Positions 1 through 8,860 of a stretch of DNA of 20,591 nucleotides are shown here, piece after piece. Positions within the stretch are counted from its first letter, which is position 1; every line of letters begins with the position of its first letter. The notes under the pieces are model-generated. The model saw only the letters and a list, made by a program, of their open reading frames with translations, was not told where the DNA came from and searched no databases. Made by a program: the position numbers and the translations under genes. Source of the stretch: Rhizopus sp. PT2906 (lineage: Eukaryota; Mucoromycota; Mucoromycetes; Mucorales; Rhizopodaceae); NCBI GenBank assembly GCA_025529335.1, contig JAMYHX010000626.1, positions 1-20,591 of the forward strand, in the 5' to 3' direction.

Positions 1-182
1 AAACAGTTACACCTAAACATGTTTGAACCATTCCACTTTTTCTTCTTAAAAGAGCGAATTACACTAGAATAAATATAAAAAAAATCAGATAATTGTGTAT
101 CCGATCAATCCGCTTCTTATAACAAGATCAGATAATCATATTTTTTCTTTTTTTTTTTCCTTCTTTTTATTCTTTATTATAA
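1..182 (+). promoter_or_regulatory. Probable 5' region of the MFS transporter gene
   Basis: This AT-rich stretch ends in a long pyrimidine tract (about 140-176) directly before the ATG at 183. Pyrimidine-rich leaders of this kind also precede the lipase and FCP1-like genes here. I see no coding frame. The upstream boundary lies outside the window, and no individual factor site can be assigned. Confidence 0.35.
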
Positions 183-1829
183 ATGAATACAACAGAAAAG
201 CAAGAAACGAATTCAGAAAAAGTAGCCATTGAATCAATAGACAATGAGAAACAAAAGCAGACTTATGGAGGTGATACTGCACTTGCCAATGCTCCCTGGA
301 AGTTTAAGATCATTGCCCTTGTCACAGCTTTGTTATTTCCTTGTAAGATCGCGATATACAATAGTTAATCTGACTAACATATCATCTCAGTGGGGTCACA
401 CTTTTCTGCTAGTGCTTTATCAGCCATGAAAAGATCCATTGTGAAGGTAACAAACATTCGTTTTTTTTATATGGATGGTCTTTAACAAGTTAAACCATAG
501 GAATTAGCCATTTCTAATACGAAATATGGTGTTATTTCTGCCTCTGTCTCGATTATCAATACAATTTTCCCTATTGCAGGTGGTATCTTCATTGACATGT
601 TTGGTTCTGTCTGGGGAACCTTGGCAATTAACTGTATGATCATCCTTGGCTCTCTCTTGACTGCCCTTGCTGCCAAATACAAATCCTACGCTCTCATGGT
701 CGTTGCTCGTGTGGTCTTTGGTATCGGTAGTGGTTTGATTGTGACCATGCAAGAATCTCTACTGTCCAAATGGTTCCGTACAAAACATCTATCTATTGCT
801 ATTGGTCTTCAGCTATCCATTAGTCGTCTCTCAACCTTTTTGGGTACACTCGTTGCGAATCCAGTTGCTTCTGCCACAGGTGACTGGGTCTGGGCTTTCT
901 GGCTTTCATTCATCCTTTGTGGTTTCTCCATCATCATGAACTTAATCTATGCCCTTGTCGTGCGTCATCTCAGGGGTCAAGTAACCTTAACAAAGGAAGA
1001 ACGTGAAGCTTTGAAACAAAAGAAAACATTCAAGTGGCGCTCCATCTTCAAGTTCCCTACCATCTTCTGGCACATCATCTTGATCGAATTTATCTACGCT
1101 GCCGTATGGTCCTCTTTCCAAACCATCTCTACTGACCTGGTCATCATGCACTTTGGTAGCGACAAAGTCTTGGCTGGTTACAAGGCAAGTGCATCTCAAG
1201 TCGTGCCTATTGTCGCCACTCCTATCCTTGGCTTCGTCATGGACTATTATGGATGTCGTGTTCTCATCTTATTGCTTTCTGCCGTCTTCTTGATCCTCAG
1301 TTCAGGTTTGCTCGGCTGGAGTTATGTGGATGCTACTGTCGGCATGGTCTTTTATTCCATATCATTGGCCTTTGGTCCTATTGCCATGATTACCTCTATT
1401 GGTATGGTCTTGCCCTCTGAATATATCGGTACTGGTTTGGGAATCTACAAGAGTGCCAATAACGTAGGTACCTCGATCTTGGATGTGGTCGTAGGTGTCG
1501 TTCAAGACAAGACAGCCAATCAGAGCTACGTCAATGTCATGCTCGTCTTCATCGTCCTTGCTGCTATTGGGTTCATCTTGATTATCGCTCTTTGGGCTAA
1601 TCAATTCAAGTTTTATGGTAACTTGCTCGAAGTCAGACGTACCATTCGTACGATGCGTATGCAAGAAATCAATGACAAAGAACTCGAATATACCTCCAAG
1701 GGCATGGACCCTTACACCGATACACCTACCAGATGGACAAGTTATCCTATCGTTGGTTTCTTTGTTGCCGCTCTTTTAGTCGCCTGGGTCTTATTCTTTG
1801 TTTATTCCATACATGAATCCAACGCTTAA
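183..1829 (+). CDS. MFSD1-like major facilitator superfamily transporter (3 exons, 514 aa)
   Basis: Exons are 183-342, 391-446 and 501-1829, with introns of 48 and 54 nt. Intron 1 carries a CTAAC branch-like site, and both joins keep the frame. The product is a polytopic membrane protein with a hydrophilic N-terminus of about 45 residues and roughly 12 hydrophobic segments. The first segment holds GSHFSASAL, the loop 2-3 region reads GGIFIDMFGSVWG, and later come ARVVFGIGSG and SKWFRTKHLSIAIGLQLSISR. This pattern (D-x-FG-x-x-WG, then F-GIG, then WF-K-L-x-GLQLS-R) matches the MFSD1 branch of MFS rather than sugar or drug transporters. Animal MFSD1 is a lysosomal dipeptide exporter, so a vacuolar or lysosome-like role is possible. 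Substrate and membrane are inferences. The start is the first ATG after a pyrimidine-rich leader and opens a long hydrophilic head. No sign of decay is seen. Confidence 0.85.
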
Positions 1830-1856
1830 AGAAAAGAAAAAGAAAAGTTTTTTATT

Positions 1857-1890
1857 CATAATAATCATATACTACTACTACTACTACTTA
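1857..1890. repeat. CTA/ACT trinucleotide microsatellite
   Basis: A short run of the ACT/CTA unit lies just 3' of the MFS transporter stop, in the 156-nt gap between two convergent genes (the F-box gene ends at 1986 on the other strand). It is probably in the transporter's 3' UTR. Confidence 0.6.
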
Positions 1891-1985
1891 TTACTATTGT
1901 TATTATTCTACAAGTGTGATTGAAATGCTAATAAACATATAATGCCAGAATGATTTTTTTTTTTCATGTACGATATATCGTCGTC

Positions 1986-3358
1986 TTATTGAAGACTAGG
2001 CAAGTTCCAAGTGGAAGCAGAGGGTAAGGAAATATCTGCTGATGGTAGATGAACTAGTCGAGGATGAGGGTGTGTGGGGATGTGCGTGTCTGTGTGGTTT
2101 ATTCTACAAATTGTATAATATCTTTCAATATCAATAAAGAACTTCTTTTCGCAATGATTGATTATTTCAAGAATTCTATCGGCTTCATCCAAATCATAAG
2201 TTACACCCAAACATAACTCCTTTAGGCGCGATAGTCTCGATAATAATTGATGTATAGAGTCCGATGTGAGAAGGTCAAGTCCACTGACATTCAATGTTTC
2301 AAGTTGGAGGTCATTGTCGTTCAGTAAAAAAGCGTGATCAGTGAGTAATCGACAGCCCGATACGTCCACGTGCCTTAAAGAGGGGCAGTGAGAAAGGAAG
2401 AGCTATACATATCATACAGAAAATCGATGAATCCTCAAGACAGACCTATTCATTTATTTATTTTTACCTGCATCGCTTGATTAGTCACGCCTGTCTGGTA
2501 AGCAAGTAGTAGTGTCTCTAATGATGTACATTCAATGGCCAATCGAAAGAATCCATCGCTACTGTTCACTTGATTACATTCGCTCATATCGAAATAGACA
2601 AGCGACTTGCTTGAATCTGCAATTAATCGTAAATGATGAGATGTCAACTGACTGATATCACGCATACGGAGGTGTGTCAGTTGTGGTGCTTTCCTAAAAT
2701 ACCTTGTCAGGGCAGTACTCGACAATGACGTACAGTGCTCGAGACCAAGATCGGTGAGGTGAAGACATTGTCCAATGGCGTCCAGGATGGCGTCGTTTAT
2801 ATCTGTCAATCGGATACATTTTAAAGTACTTGAGTGTCGGTGAATGATGTCGACCATCATTTGAGCATCCATCTTTCCGCAGCCGTAAAGAACAAGTGAT
2901 TCTAGTTGATTTGGCAACATGTGTAAAAGAGGTTTTATTGCATCGCTCGATAAGCAATAACATTGAGACAGATTGAGTGAGCGTAAATAACGACTAGAGG
3001 CAGCGATCATAGGATAGACGATATAGTCTTGCGTGGCTGCATTGGAAAATTCAAGCTCCCTCAAGTGAGGAAACAAAAAGGATTTGAAAAAGAGTCGCTC
3101 TAGGCTATGTTCTTCTCGTGCTGACCATTTAAATTTCCAAACAAGTTTATTATACGCCGTATTATTGTCCAATGTGTTTTTAATTTTACGTAACGTTCGA
3201 AGTGAAGTTGGGTTTAGCGTTCGCCAGAGCCTCTCAGATGCAAATCGATAAAACACTCTACAAGTGAGTGCCAGACTAAAGAGGTCCTTAGTATCTACAA
3301 AGCTACATAAAATACTGGCAATTTCAGCTATTAAAAGTGGATGATTATCGTATTGCAT
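1986..3358 (-). CDS. F-box and leucine-rich-repeat protein (2 exons, 435 aa)
   Basis: Exons on the minus strand are 3358-2468 and 2402-1986, with a 65-nt intron (2467-2403) in phase 0. Residues about 5-45 form an F-box-like helix bundle: LLIAEIASIL, then D-LFSLALTCRVFYRFASERLWRTL. Behind it come at least eight LRR units of the cysteine-containing type, for example LRSLNLSQCYCLSS, LESLVLYGCGKM, LTDLGLEHCTSLSS, LVYFDMSECNQVNSS and, after the intron, LRHVDVSGCRLLTDHA. F-box/LRR proteins recruit substrates to SCF ubiquitin ligases through Skp1, and the target here cannot be told. The start is the ATG at 3358, because in-frame codons further upstream hold no ATG. The last 30 residues are His/Pro/Ser-rich and not LRR-like, so the 3' end is less certain. 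The gene is convergent with the transporter. Confidence 0.85.
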
Positions 3359-3654
3359 TGTAAAAATAAAAAAAGAAGGACAAAAAAGGGATAAATTACC
3401 AAGTTCCCACAAATTTATTTATTTTTGTTTACATATGTTGGGCCTTGGTCCCGTTTTGGCATTGAACTAGGATCTGCTTGCTAACGTTTGATTAGTACAT
3501 GACCAACAATACCCAATACCGCACTTACTACCAACTGCTCATCTTTCTCTGGCCACCTTTACCAGTTGACTCAGCATATGATACTTGCCAAACATGTAGA
3601 GAACAAGCTGTAGCCACACGTCGCAGACGTTGAACTCAGCGAGACCAAGGAAAA
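3359..3654. other. Intergenic AT-rich DNA bordering transposon remains
   Basis: This is the 5' side of the F-box gene. It holds short A-rich and T-rich runs near 3360-3425 and then ordinary mixed sequence. I see no gene. The Helitron relic begins at its right end, so part of it may be transposon-derived. Confidence 0.4.
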
Positions 3655-3885
3655 ATGAAGTTTCCACCAGATCCAGAGGCAGACACAGAGGCAGATTCTC
3701 CTGCATACATTTCGCACCTTTCTCGCCTTCGCTCATTGAATCTTGGACACATGGACAAGGAATGTCCCCATTGTCACGCCCTTCAGAAAGGAATGAAAGT
3801 TTGGACCATGAGATTATAAGAAACCTCTCAGCTATGCTTCCTCAGTGAAATCCTTTCGCACGTATTTACCGTCATGCATATAAGA
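3655..3885 (+). pseudogene. Helitron replicase/helicase fragment (relic)
   Basis: An open stretch of 54 codons (3655-3819) contains LRSLNLGHMDKECPHCHALQ. This resembles the zinc-binding segment near the N-terminus of Helitron rolling-circle transposase/helicases, typically written LG-x-MD-x-x-C-x-x-C-x-A. After the stop, the next codons near 3846-3885 read SVKSFRTYLPSC, which is like the D-S-x-x-F-R-x-x-I-R-x-YN block that follows in intact elements. No Rep HUH domain or SF1 helicase motifs are present in the window, so this is a short, decayed piece. The resemblance is recalled from family patterns, not from a search. A chance Cys-rich ORF is the alternative. Confidence 0.5.
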
Positions 3886-3921
3886 TATTGAGTAACCATG
3901 GGTGCTTCAGCATCAACAGTG

Positions 3922-4787
3922 AGGATATAATCCAATAACGATGACTCTGCCGAAAGCGACTCACCCTGCATTATCATCAGCCCTTCGGAGAGAATAAGGC
4001 TAATTGAAGGAGGCGATAGACGCACTCATGCTTTGCCAACAATGGAAGAACCTGTCGCGGTTATTCCTATTGAGTATAGCTGTAGAAGCTTCCGTGACAT
4101 CGTTCTTACCTCGAGAGGCAGCAATAGAAATGATAGTCTTGGTCAAGTATGTGATTTTGTACAGCACCTTCAACTTACACATGCTGCATTTATGTGTACA
4201 AATTATGTACTGTTATTTCCTCATGAAACATATGGGTGGTATTAGAGTGTGTGTGTTTCCCTTTCCCTCGTTACTGTTGTTTTTTCGACCACTGTTCCTA
4301 ATGATTGTGAGAATGGTTCATGGTCATATTGTGCCATGTTAGAATTCTTATCTATCACTTTTATAAAGATAACTACTTTGATCGTCAGTTTTTTAATAAA
4401 AGTGGATCACAGTAAGATATGCAGTGTGTTTAAAGCAAAAAGAGCTTTTCATTCCAGGATACAAGATATATTACTGAAAAAATCAAACGAAAATGCAAAC
4501 AATCTAACAGGGAAACCGAATTTGTTTATGTTGACGAGTTATTTAACAAGCAAAAAGCCAATCAATTGGATAATGTCTCCATTCCTGGATCAAAGCGAAG
4601 AGCACACACTGCCCTCAAGTGTGAATCTTATGGTACGGTGTGGCATTGCGATGTGAACAGTGCATTAAATATATATGTCATGACAATGAAAACCCTCTCC
4701 CTTTCAAAAGACCTTCAAAGGACTAATTATACCGTGGATTTAATGCGCTGTCTCATAACGGCAGTACATTCCTTAACCCCTCGGTAA
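3922..4787 (+). pseudogene. Decayed TnpB/Fanzor-like RuvC nuclease (relic A)
   Basis: Three successive plus-strand frames carry the parts of a TnpB/Fanzor-type protein in the right order. About 3922-4245 is an N-terminal helical region ending LGQVCDFVQHLQLTHAAF. Around 4375-4440, in another frame, is IVSFLIKVDHSKICSVF, a RuvC-I-like aspartate motif. From 4437 to 4787, in a third frame, are VYVDELFNKQ (RuvC-II glutamate position), KRRAHTALKCESYGTVWHCD (remains of the zinc ribbon) and CDVNSALNI, equal to the RuvC-III motif usually written NRDVNAxxNI. Frame changes, stops and replaced zinc cysteines show that it is inactive. Eukaryotic TnpB relatives (Fanzors) are common in Mucoromycota. The total span of about 290 codons is shorter than typical full-length proteins. 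The C-terminal part is convincing, while the N-terminal part rests on position and continuity. Confidence 0.6.
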
Positions 4788-4913
4788 GTATAAAATGAAT
4801 AAGACGTTATTTTTTATTCATTCGTCTTCTTATTACTGAATGATCTTGTCTCTGTATTCCTCAATATTTTCATAAGTTAAAATAACTATTATTCAGTGTT
4901 AGTTTATGTTTCC
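4788..4913. other. Gap between relic A and the 3' end of the SANT/U-box gene
   Basis: This T-rich DNA without an ORF probably holds the 3' UTR of the minus-strand SANT/U-box gene. Confidence 0.3.
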
Positions 4914-6991
4914 TTATTCATTTTTTATCTTACCCAAGTCTCGTTTTGTCAAAGGTTTCTTGGTCAAGGGACAAATATTCTTCTTGCCTTCCCAATTTGT
5001 TAAGCAGCGTACCCAACTGTCATAACTATAAACAGTGTGTTATTCATAGTTTCTTTGTTTCTTTGTTTCTTTCTTTCTTACCCCATGACATGACCATATT
5101 TTGAAATGGCAGGTCTGACCACTTCTTCGAGTGTAATAGGATCCAAAAAGCCAGGTAAAGGATTATCATATTGATTCTCCTCCTCTTCTTCTTCCTCTTC
5201 TTCTTCCATGCCTTCATTTTCATTCGATATATCTTGAATAGGCTCTTGATTACGCGTTCTTCTTGTCGTTCGCATGCTCATTGTGAATGTACCAGAGTCA
5301 TCATTATAGTCTTCAAAGTCATCTTCATCATCATCATCATCATCGCTTCCCCAGTTTCTTGTTCTTCTCTTCTTTTTCTTTTTCTTATCTGCAACCACAG
5401 GCGTTGCTCTAGCTCGCTTTCTTGTTGTGCTTGAAGATGATGTGGGTGACGAGGATGAAGCACCACGACCTGTGCCATGCTTGTTGTGTGTTCGAAACGT
5501 TTTCTCCACGTTACCATCTGCTGTTTTCTTGTCAAACAGGTAATGTGCCTTGCCCTTTTCATCCAACACGTAATTAGGGTCCTGGATTTCGTTCGTCTCG
5601 ACAAGTAGACGGTAAAAGTTGGAGCATTGGTAACCAACACGGCCAGGAATTGTCATGGAGAAAATACCCCATTGGCCATTAGCACCAACCTCCTTAAGAC
5701 GTTTAAAGAACAACTTACGTTCTTCAGCACTCCATTGACCTTTACGCTGAACCTCACCAGGAGCATTGAATCTGTAGTAGTAACTGTTTGGGTTTTCATT
5801 GATCATAGAGTAAGCACGAATACGAGCTTGAGACCAGCCTTCGAAAGCCTTGTCGAGCTTATCCTGGTTATCTTGGGCTTGACGGATGGCTTCGTCTAAA
5901 CTAAGACGGCCACACATACGGTATTGTCTGTTCATCTTTTTAATAAACAAGTTCAATCATACAAAAAACTAGACTTACTTTTTAGCGGTATCATTAGTGG
6001 TCTTCTTTAAAGTTTCAGAACGTTTCTTTAACAATTGCTTATAAGCCGTCAGTTGTTCTTCACTCATAGCATTACCTATAAAAGAAGGTTTAGTGGTCAT
6101 CTAAATTGCCCTGGATAGACATACGAGACACTTCGACTTCAGGCGCATGCTTTGTCGCGATCGTTCTGCGAATATCCAAGAGATAATTAGGCTGGGTAAG
6201 ACGAACGATGACTTCTTCCTATATATAAAAGTGAGTGGTGTGTCTCTACAGTGTTTATATTACCTACCTCGTCGTGACCACAATCGACAAGCATATCAGA
6301 TATTTCCTCATCTGTCAAGTGATCATAGACTCCCTTGATCTTTTTCGATTTACGCTTGTATTCTCTCTTTTCAAACTCTTGAAACTGACGCTGTTGAAGC
6401 GCAACGCGTTTTTGAATAATGTCCATTTCGGACTCCGTTACTTCTTCACCAAACATGTTCTCCTTGCGCACCTTTTCGATCTTTTCACTGTTCAAAGACA
6501 CGCGTATTGTTAGTTTCATCAGTCAGGAAAGTATATGGTTTTTACTTTTCAGCAAGGTCAATCTTGAATGTCGATTCCTCTTCTTCTTCTTGTTCTTTTT
6601 GTTTTGTTTCGAGTGCCAATTGACGTAGCTTATTCTAAAGTAGACATAGACTGATATTAGACAACAACTCTTTATAAACATAATCTAATATTTACAAGAA
6701 CAGGACTAACTTGTACAGTCTCTGGAAGTGGTGTTTGCTTCCAATGTAGCTTTTTCATTCGAATCTGATGACCATCTTGATGAAAGAAAGTTAATGGGAC
6801 ACATTTGACATAAAATTTTTTTTTTCTTCTTCTCATTCCAAAATGAATGAATGAAAAAGAAAAAACTCTTTTTGTTTCTCGAGTTGCTTAAACAAGTTAA
6901 GCAAATAAGAAAGTTATAGTTTACCTTCTTTAAAGAACTTGGATACTAGTTTTTCTACTTCTGGCGTGCTTTGCTTCTTTGAACGAACCAT
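4914..6991 (-). CDS. Nuclear protein with UBA/CUE-like, SANT and U-box domains (8 exons, 529 aa)
   Basis: Exons on the minus strand are 6991-6925, 6775-6711, 6634-6546, 6487-6268, 6218-6125, 6075-5979, 5927-5082 and 5025-4914. All phases agree. Residues about 50-120 are charged and helical. About 125-165 is a UBA/CUE-like segment (LTDEEISDMLVDCGHDEEEV). About 273-321 is a SANT/Myb domain (GQWSAEERKLFF, then QWGIFSMTIPGR, then QCSNFYRLL). A Ser-rich linker, a basic stretch KKKKKKRRTR (likely nuclear signal) and Asp/Glu runs follow. About 466-525 is a U-box-like fold (GFLDPITLEEVVRPAI, then GHVMGYDSW, then CPLTKKPLTKRDL), whose ends are joined across the last intron. U-boxes bind E2 enzymes, so a chromatin-linked ubiquitin ligase is a reasonable but unproven role. 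Intron 6124-6076 is critical: if it is retained, the reading splits into two ORFs (see findings). The domain calls are mine, and the U-box call is moderately sure. Confidence 0.75.
5046..5080. repeat. TTTC/TTTG tetranucleotide repeat inside an intron
   Basis: Repeated TTTC and TTTG units lie within the last intron (5081-5026) of the SANT/U-box gene. On the coding strand the intron starts GTAAGAAAGAAAG and the repeat runs directly from the donor site. Confidence 0.6.
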
Positions 6992-7226
6992 ATCAATTGT
7001 ATTTGTACAAAAAAATCAAAGGCACCTCAATTTTCGCGTTGGCAAGAAAAAAAATCACGAGGGGTGCATAGGGGTGTATGTAGGGATATGAATTAGGGAC
7101 GAGACTTTTAACCAATAAAACTCATTCTTTTCCATCACTTAAACTGTATGCGGTATGAATTGAACCCAATGAATGTATATACAAGAAAATGTTTATTATG
7201 TACAAATAAATTATTTTTTTGCTCGA
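6992..7226 (-). promoter_or_regulatory. 5' region of the SANT/U-box gene and 3' end of the next gene
   Basis: This 235-nt gap separates two head-to-tail minus-strand genes. It must hold the promoter of the SANT/U-box gene (ATG at 6991) and the 3' end of the DUF8032 gene (stop at 7227). No clear TATA element stands out. Confidence 0.35.
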
Positions 7227-8369
7227 TTAGTTGTTAAGTGTCATGAACTCATCAAAGAAATCGTTGGGGTCATTCTGAGGTGAAGGACTGGGTGTACAAA
7301 GGGTACTATCTGAATACGATGAACCATCTAAGAAATTGAGCTGATAAAGATCATGATGAGGAAAGTGTCGCTTTGAATGTTTACGCGGTAAAAGATCTGG
7401 AACAAACTTGTTGCGATAGAGATCAAGTGTACGCTGAAGCAAGTTCTTTCTGCCTGCCAAATGTTTAGGATTCAACCATGCCTGTTGTACACAATGGGTC
7501 GTTAGATTTGCTTTTCCCAATAAATGTGTTTTCGTTTTTTACCAATTTCCAAGCAATTTCGTTACACCTTGACTCCTCTATCCATCGAATGCTTCCATTG
7601 GCAGGTGCATGTATGGCTCTTGGAAAAGGGCAATTTGCCTTACGAAACTCATCACTGATATCATCCAAGGATACTGCATCGAGATTGATCTTGATCCTTA
7701 TCCTCTGTCCCTGTTCATCCATCATGATCGTTTTGGGTAACGGTTCAATTTGTCTCGACTTTCGTTTTCGTAATGTACCATTCATCAACTTTTCTTGACG
7801 AGCGACACGACGAGATCGCATACTGGGATATCTATTACGATACGAGTCTACCGCGCGCTGAATCAAGCCTCGTTTTCCCGCAATCTCCTCTTGATTGAGC
7901 CAAGCTAGTTTCCATCCCAAGATGTTGCACTCTGTCTCATACGCCCATCTGTTACCGTTATATTGATCCTTTTGCACGTTGGCTCGAGGATAAATCTAGA
8001 TATGATTAAATAAAAAGAAAAAAGAAAAAAGAAGAACCTTACACAATTTTCGTTTTTAAACTTTTCATCCATGATATCTAAATCTGGCACATGGTGAATA
8101 TCGATGCGTATCGAGTATCGTTTCACGGTTCGATTATGCGAACAAACAAATGATATCCATTCAATGCCTTCCTTGAGTTCAACTGAATCCATATGTTTGA
8201 CAGCTTCCTTTTTAAGTCGTTTTCTCTTTTTTACTTTTAAAAGAGTTTGTTCAATTGACTCAATCTGGTCATAGCTGAGTAGCTCTAATAATGGTTCAGC
8301 TTCTGTTGGTAAAGAAATTATGTCTTGCAGTGAAAGTGCAATGGGTGAATCAGGTAGGGTGGATGTCAT
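7227..8369 (-). CDS. Protein with two DUF8032-type domains (3 exons, 344 aa)
   Basis: Exons on the minus strand are 8369-8043, 7995-7543 and 7481-7227, with introns of 47 and 61 nt, both phase 0. The second has a CTAAC site before its ACAACAG acceptor. Domain 1 (about residues 66-170) reads GIEWISFVCSHNRTVKRYSI, then ENC/IYPRAN, then GWKLAWLNQEEIAGKRGLIQ and YRNRYPSMRSRRVARQEK. Domain 2 (about 205-290) repeats the pattern as NCPFPRAI, EIAWKL/AWLNPKHLAGRKNL and LDLYRNKF. This is the fungal family I remember as DUF8032, which is abundant in Mucoromycota and of unknown function. The Arg/Lys-rich helix after each domain, the acidic-hydrophobic C-terminal tail (FFDEFMTL) and the lack of a signal peptide suggest a nuclear, DNA-associated protein, but this is inference. 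Domain 2 lacks the EWxSF strand, so it may be a degenerate copy. Confidence 0.8.
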
Positions 8370-8606
8370 GAATATAAAAAAAGAAGAAGAAAAAACCTCC
8401 AAGCTCCACCGGAATAAAAAAGAAGAAGAGGAGAACAAAAAAGTTTTATGACGGAGAGAAGACCCTTTTCTGTCTCTGTTTATCTTTCTTTCTTTATCAC
8501 ACAAATAACACAAAAAGGCTTCCAAAGAATAAAACACGTGGCAAATTAATCACTTAGCAAATGCAGTTATTTTTGAACAAGTCTAGACGACAAGACTAGG
8601 CTTATT
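8370..8606 (-). promoter_or_regulatory. 5' region of the DUF8032 gene
   Basis: Read on the minus strand this is a pyrimidine-rich stretch (CTTTCTTTC and TTCTTCTTC units) leading to the ATG at 8369, like the CT-rich leaders of other genes in this window. It is bounded upstream by transposon relic B. No defined factor site is claimed. Confidence 0.35.
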
Positions 8607-8843
8607 TTAATTAAATACCTCACTTGCCATTATAAAGTTTCCTGCAGGGTTTAGTGAGGATTTGTCTTTCTTGAACTCCCCTTGCTGCCATGTAAAATGC
8701 TCAGGGTAAGAGCCAGGGATTCTTAACGACGTGAGAATATGTCTAAAGTTTAGGTCCCGGTTCCAGAGTCTTCTTTGAGCGTGGTTGGTCGTCTCGGTCT
8801 TCAAACATTTTTGGTTGGTACTAGTTGTATTTGGATGTTGATC
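8607..8843 (-). pseudogene. TnpB/Fanzor-like nuclease C-terminal relic (relic B)
   Basis: A 78-codon open stretch on the minus strand reads TTSTNQKCLKTETTNHAQRR followed at once by LWNRDLNFRHILTSLR. This is the RuvC-II/zinc-ribbon/RuvC-III end of a TnpB/Fanzor-type protein: TS-x-x-x-KC after the RuvC-II position, then WNRDL with the third catalytic aspartate, then the trailing helix. The few residues normally found between NRDL and NF seem deleted. A stop lies just upstream at 8846-8844. On the same strand further upstream (near 9050-9000) a fragment CSVDPELIRGIG looks like a RuvC-I motif, and an acidic-basic stretch (SNEDSTDSEEEREKKRS) lies near 9190-9130, so the element may once have reached about 9200. 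Its motif differs from relic A, so it is another family or subfamily. Confidence 0.6.
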
Positions 8844-8860
8844 CTAAATCATTTGTATGT

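Noticed and set aside
361..374. A 14-base identity between 361-374 and 9241-9254
   Set aside because: It is a single short AT-rich match without flanking similarity, compatible with chance.
1362..1664. Minus-strand frame of 100 codons inside the MFS transporter
   Set aside because: It is a shadow of the long coding exon. Its composition has no domain pattern, whereas the plus strand gives a clear transporter.
5171..5434. Plus-strand frame rich in Ile, Phe and Leu opposite the SANT/U-box exon
   Set aside because: It is the complement of Asp/Glu/Lys-rich codons of the real gene on the minus strand.
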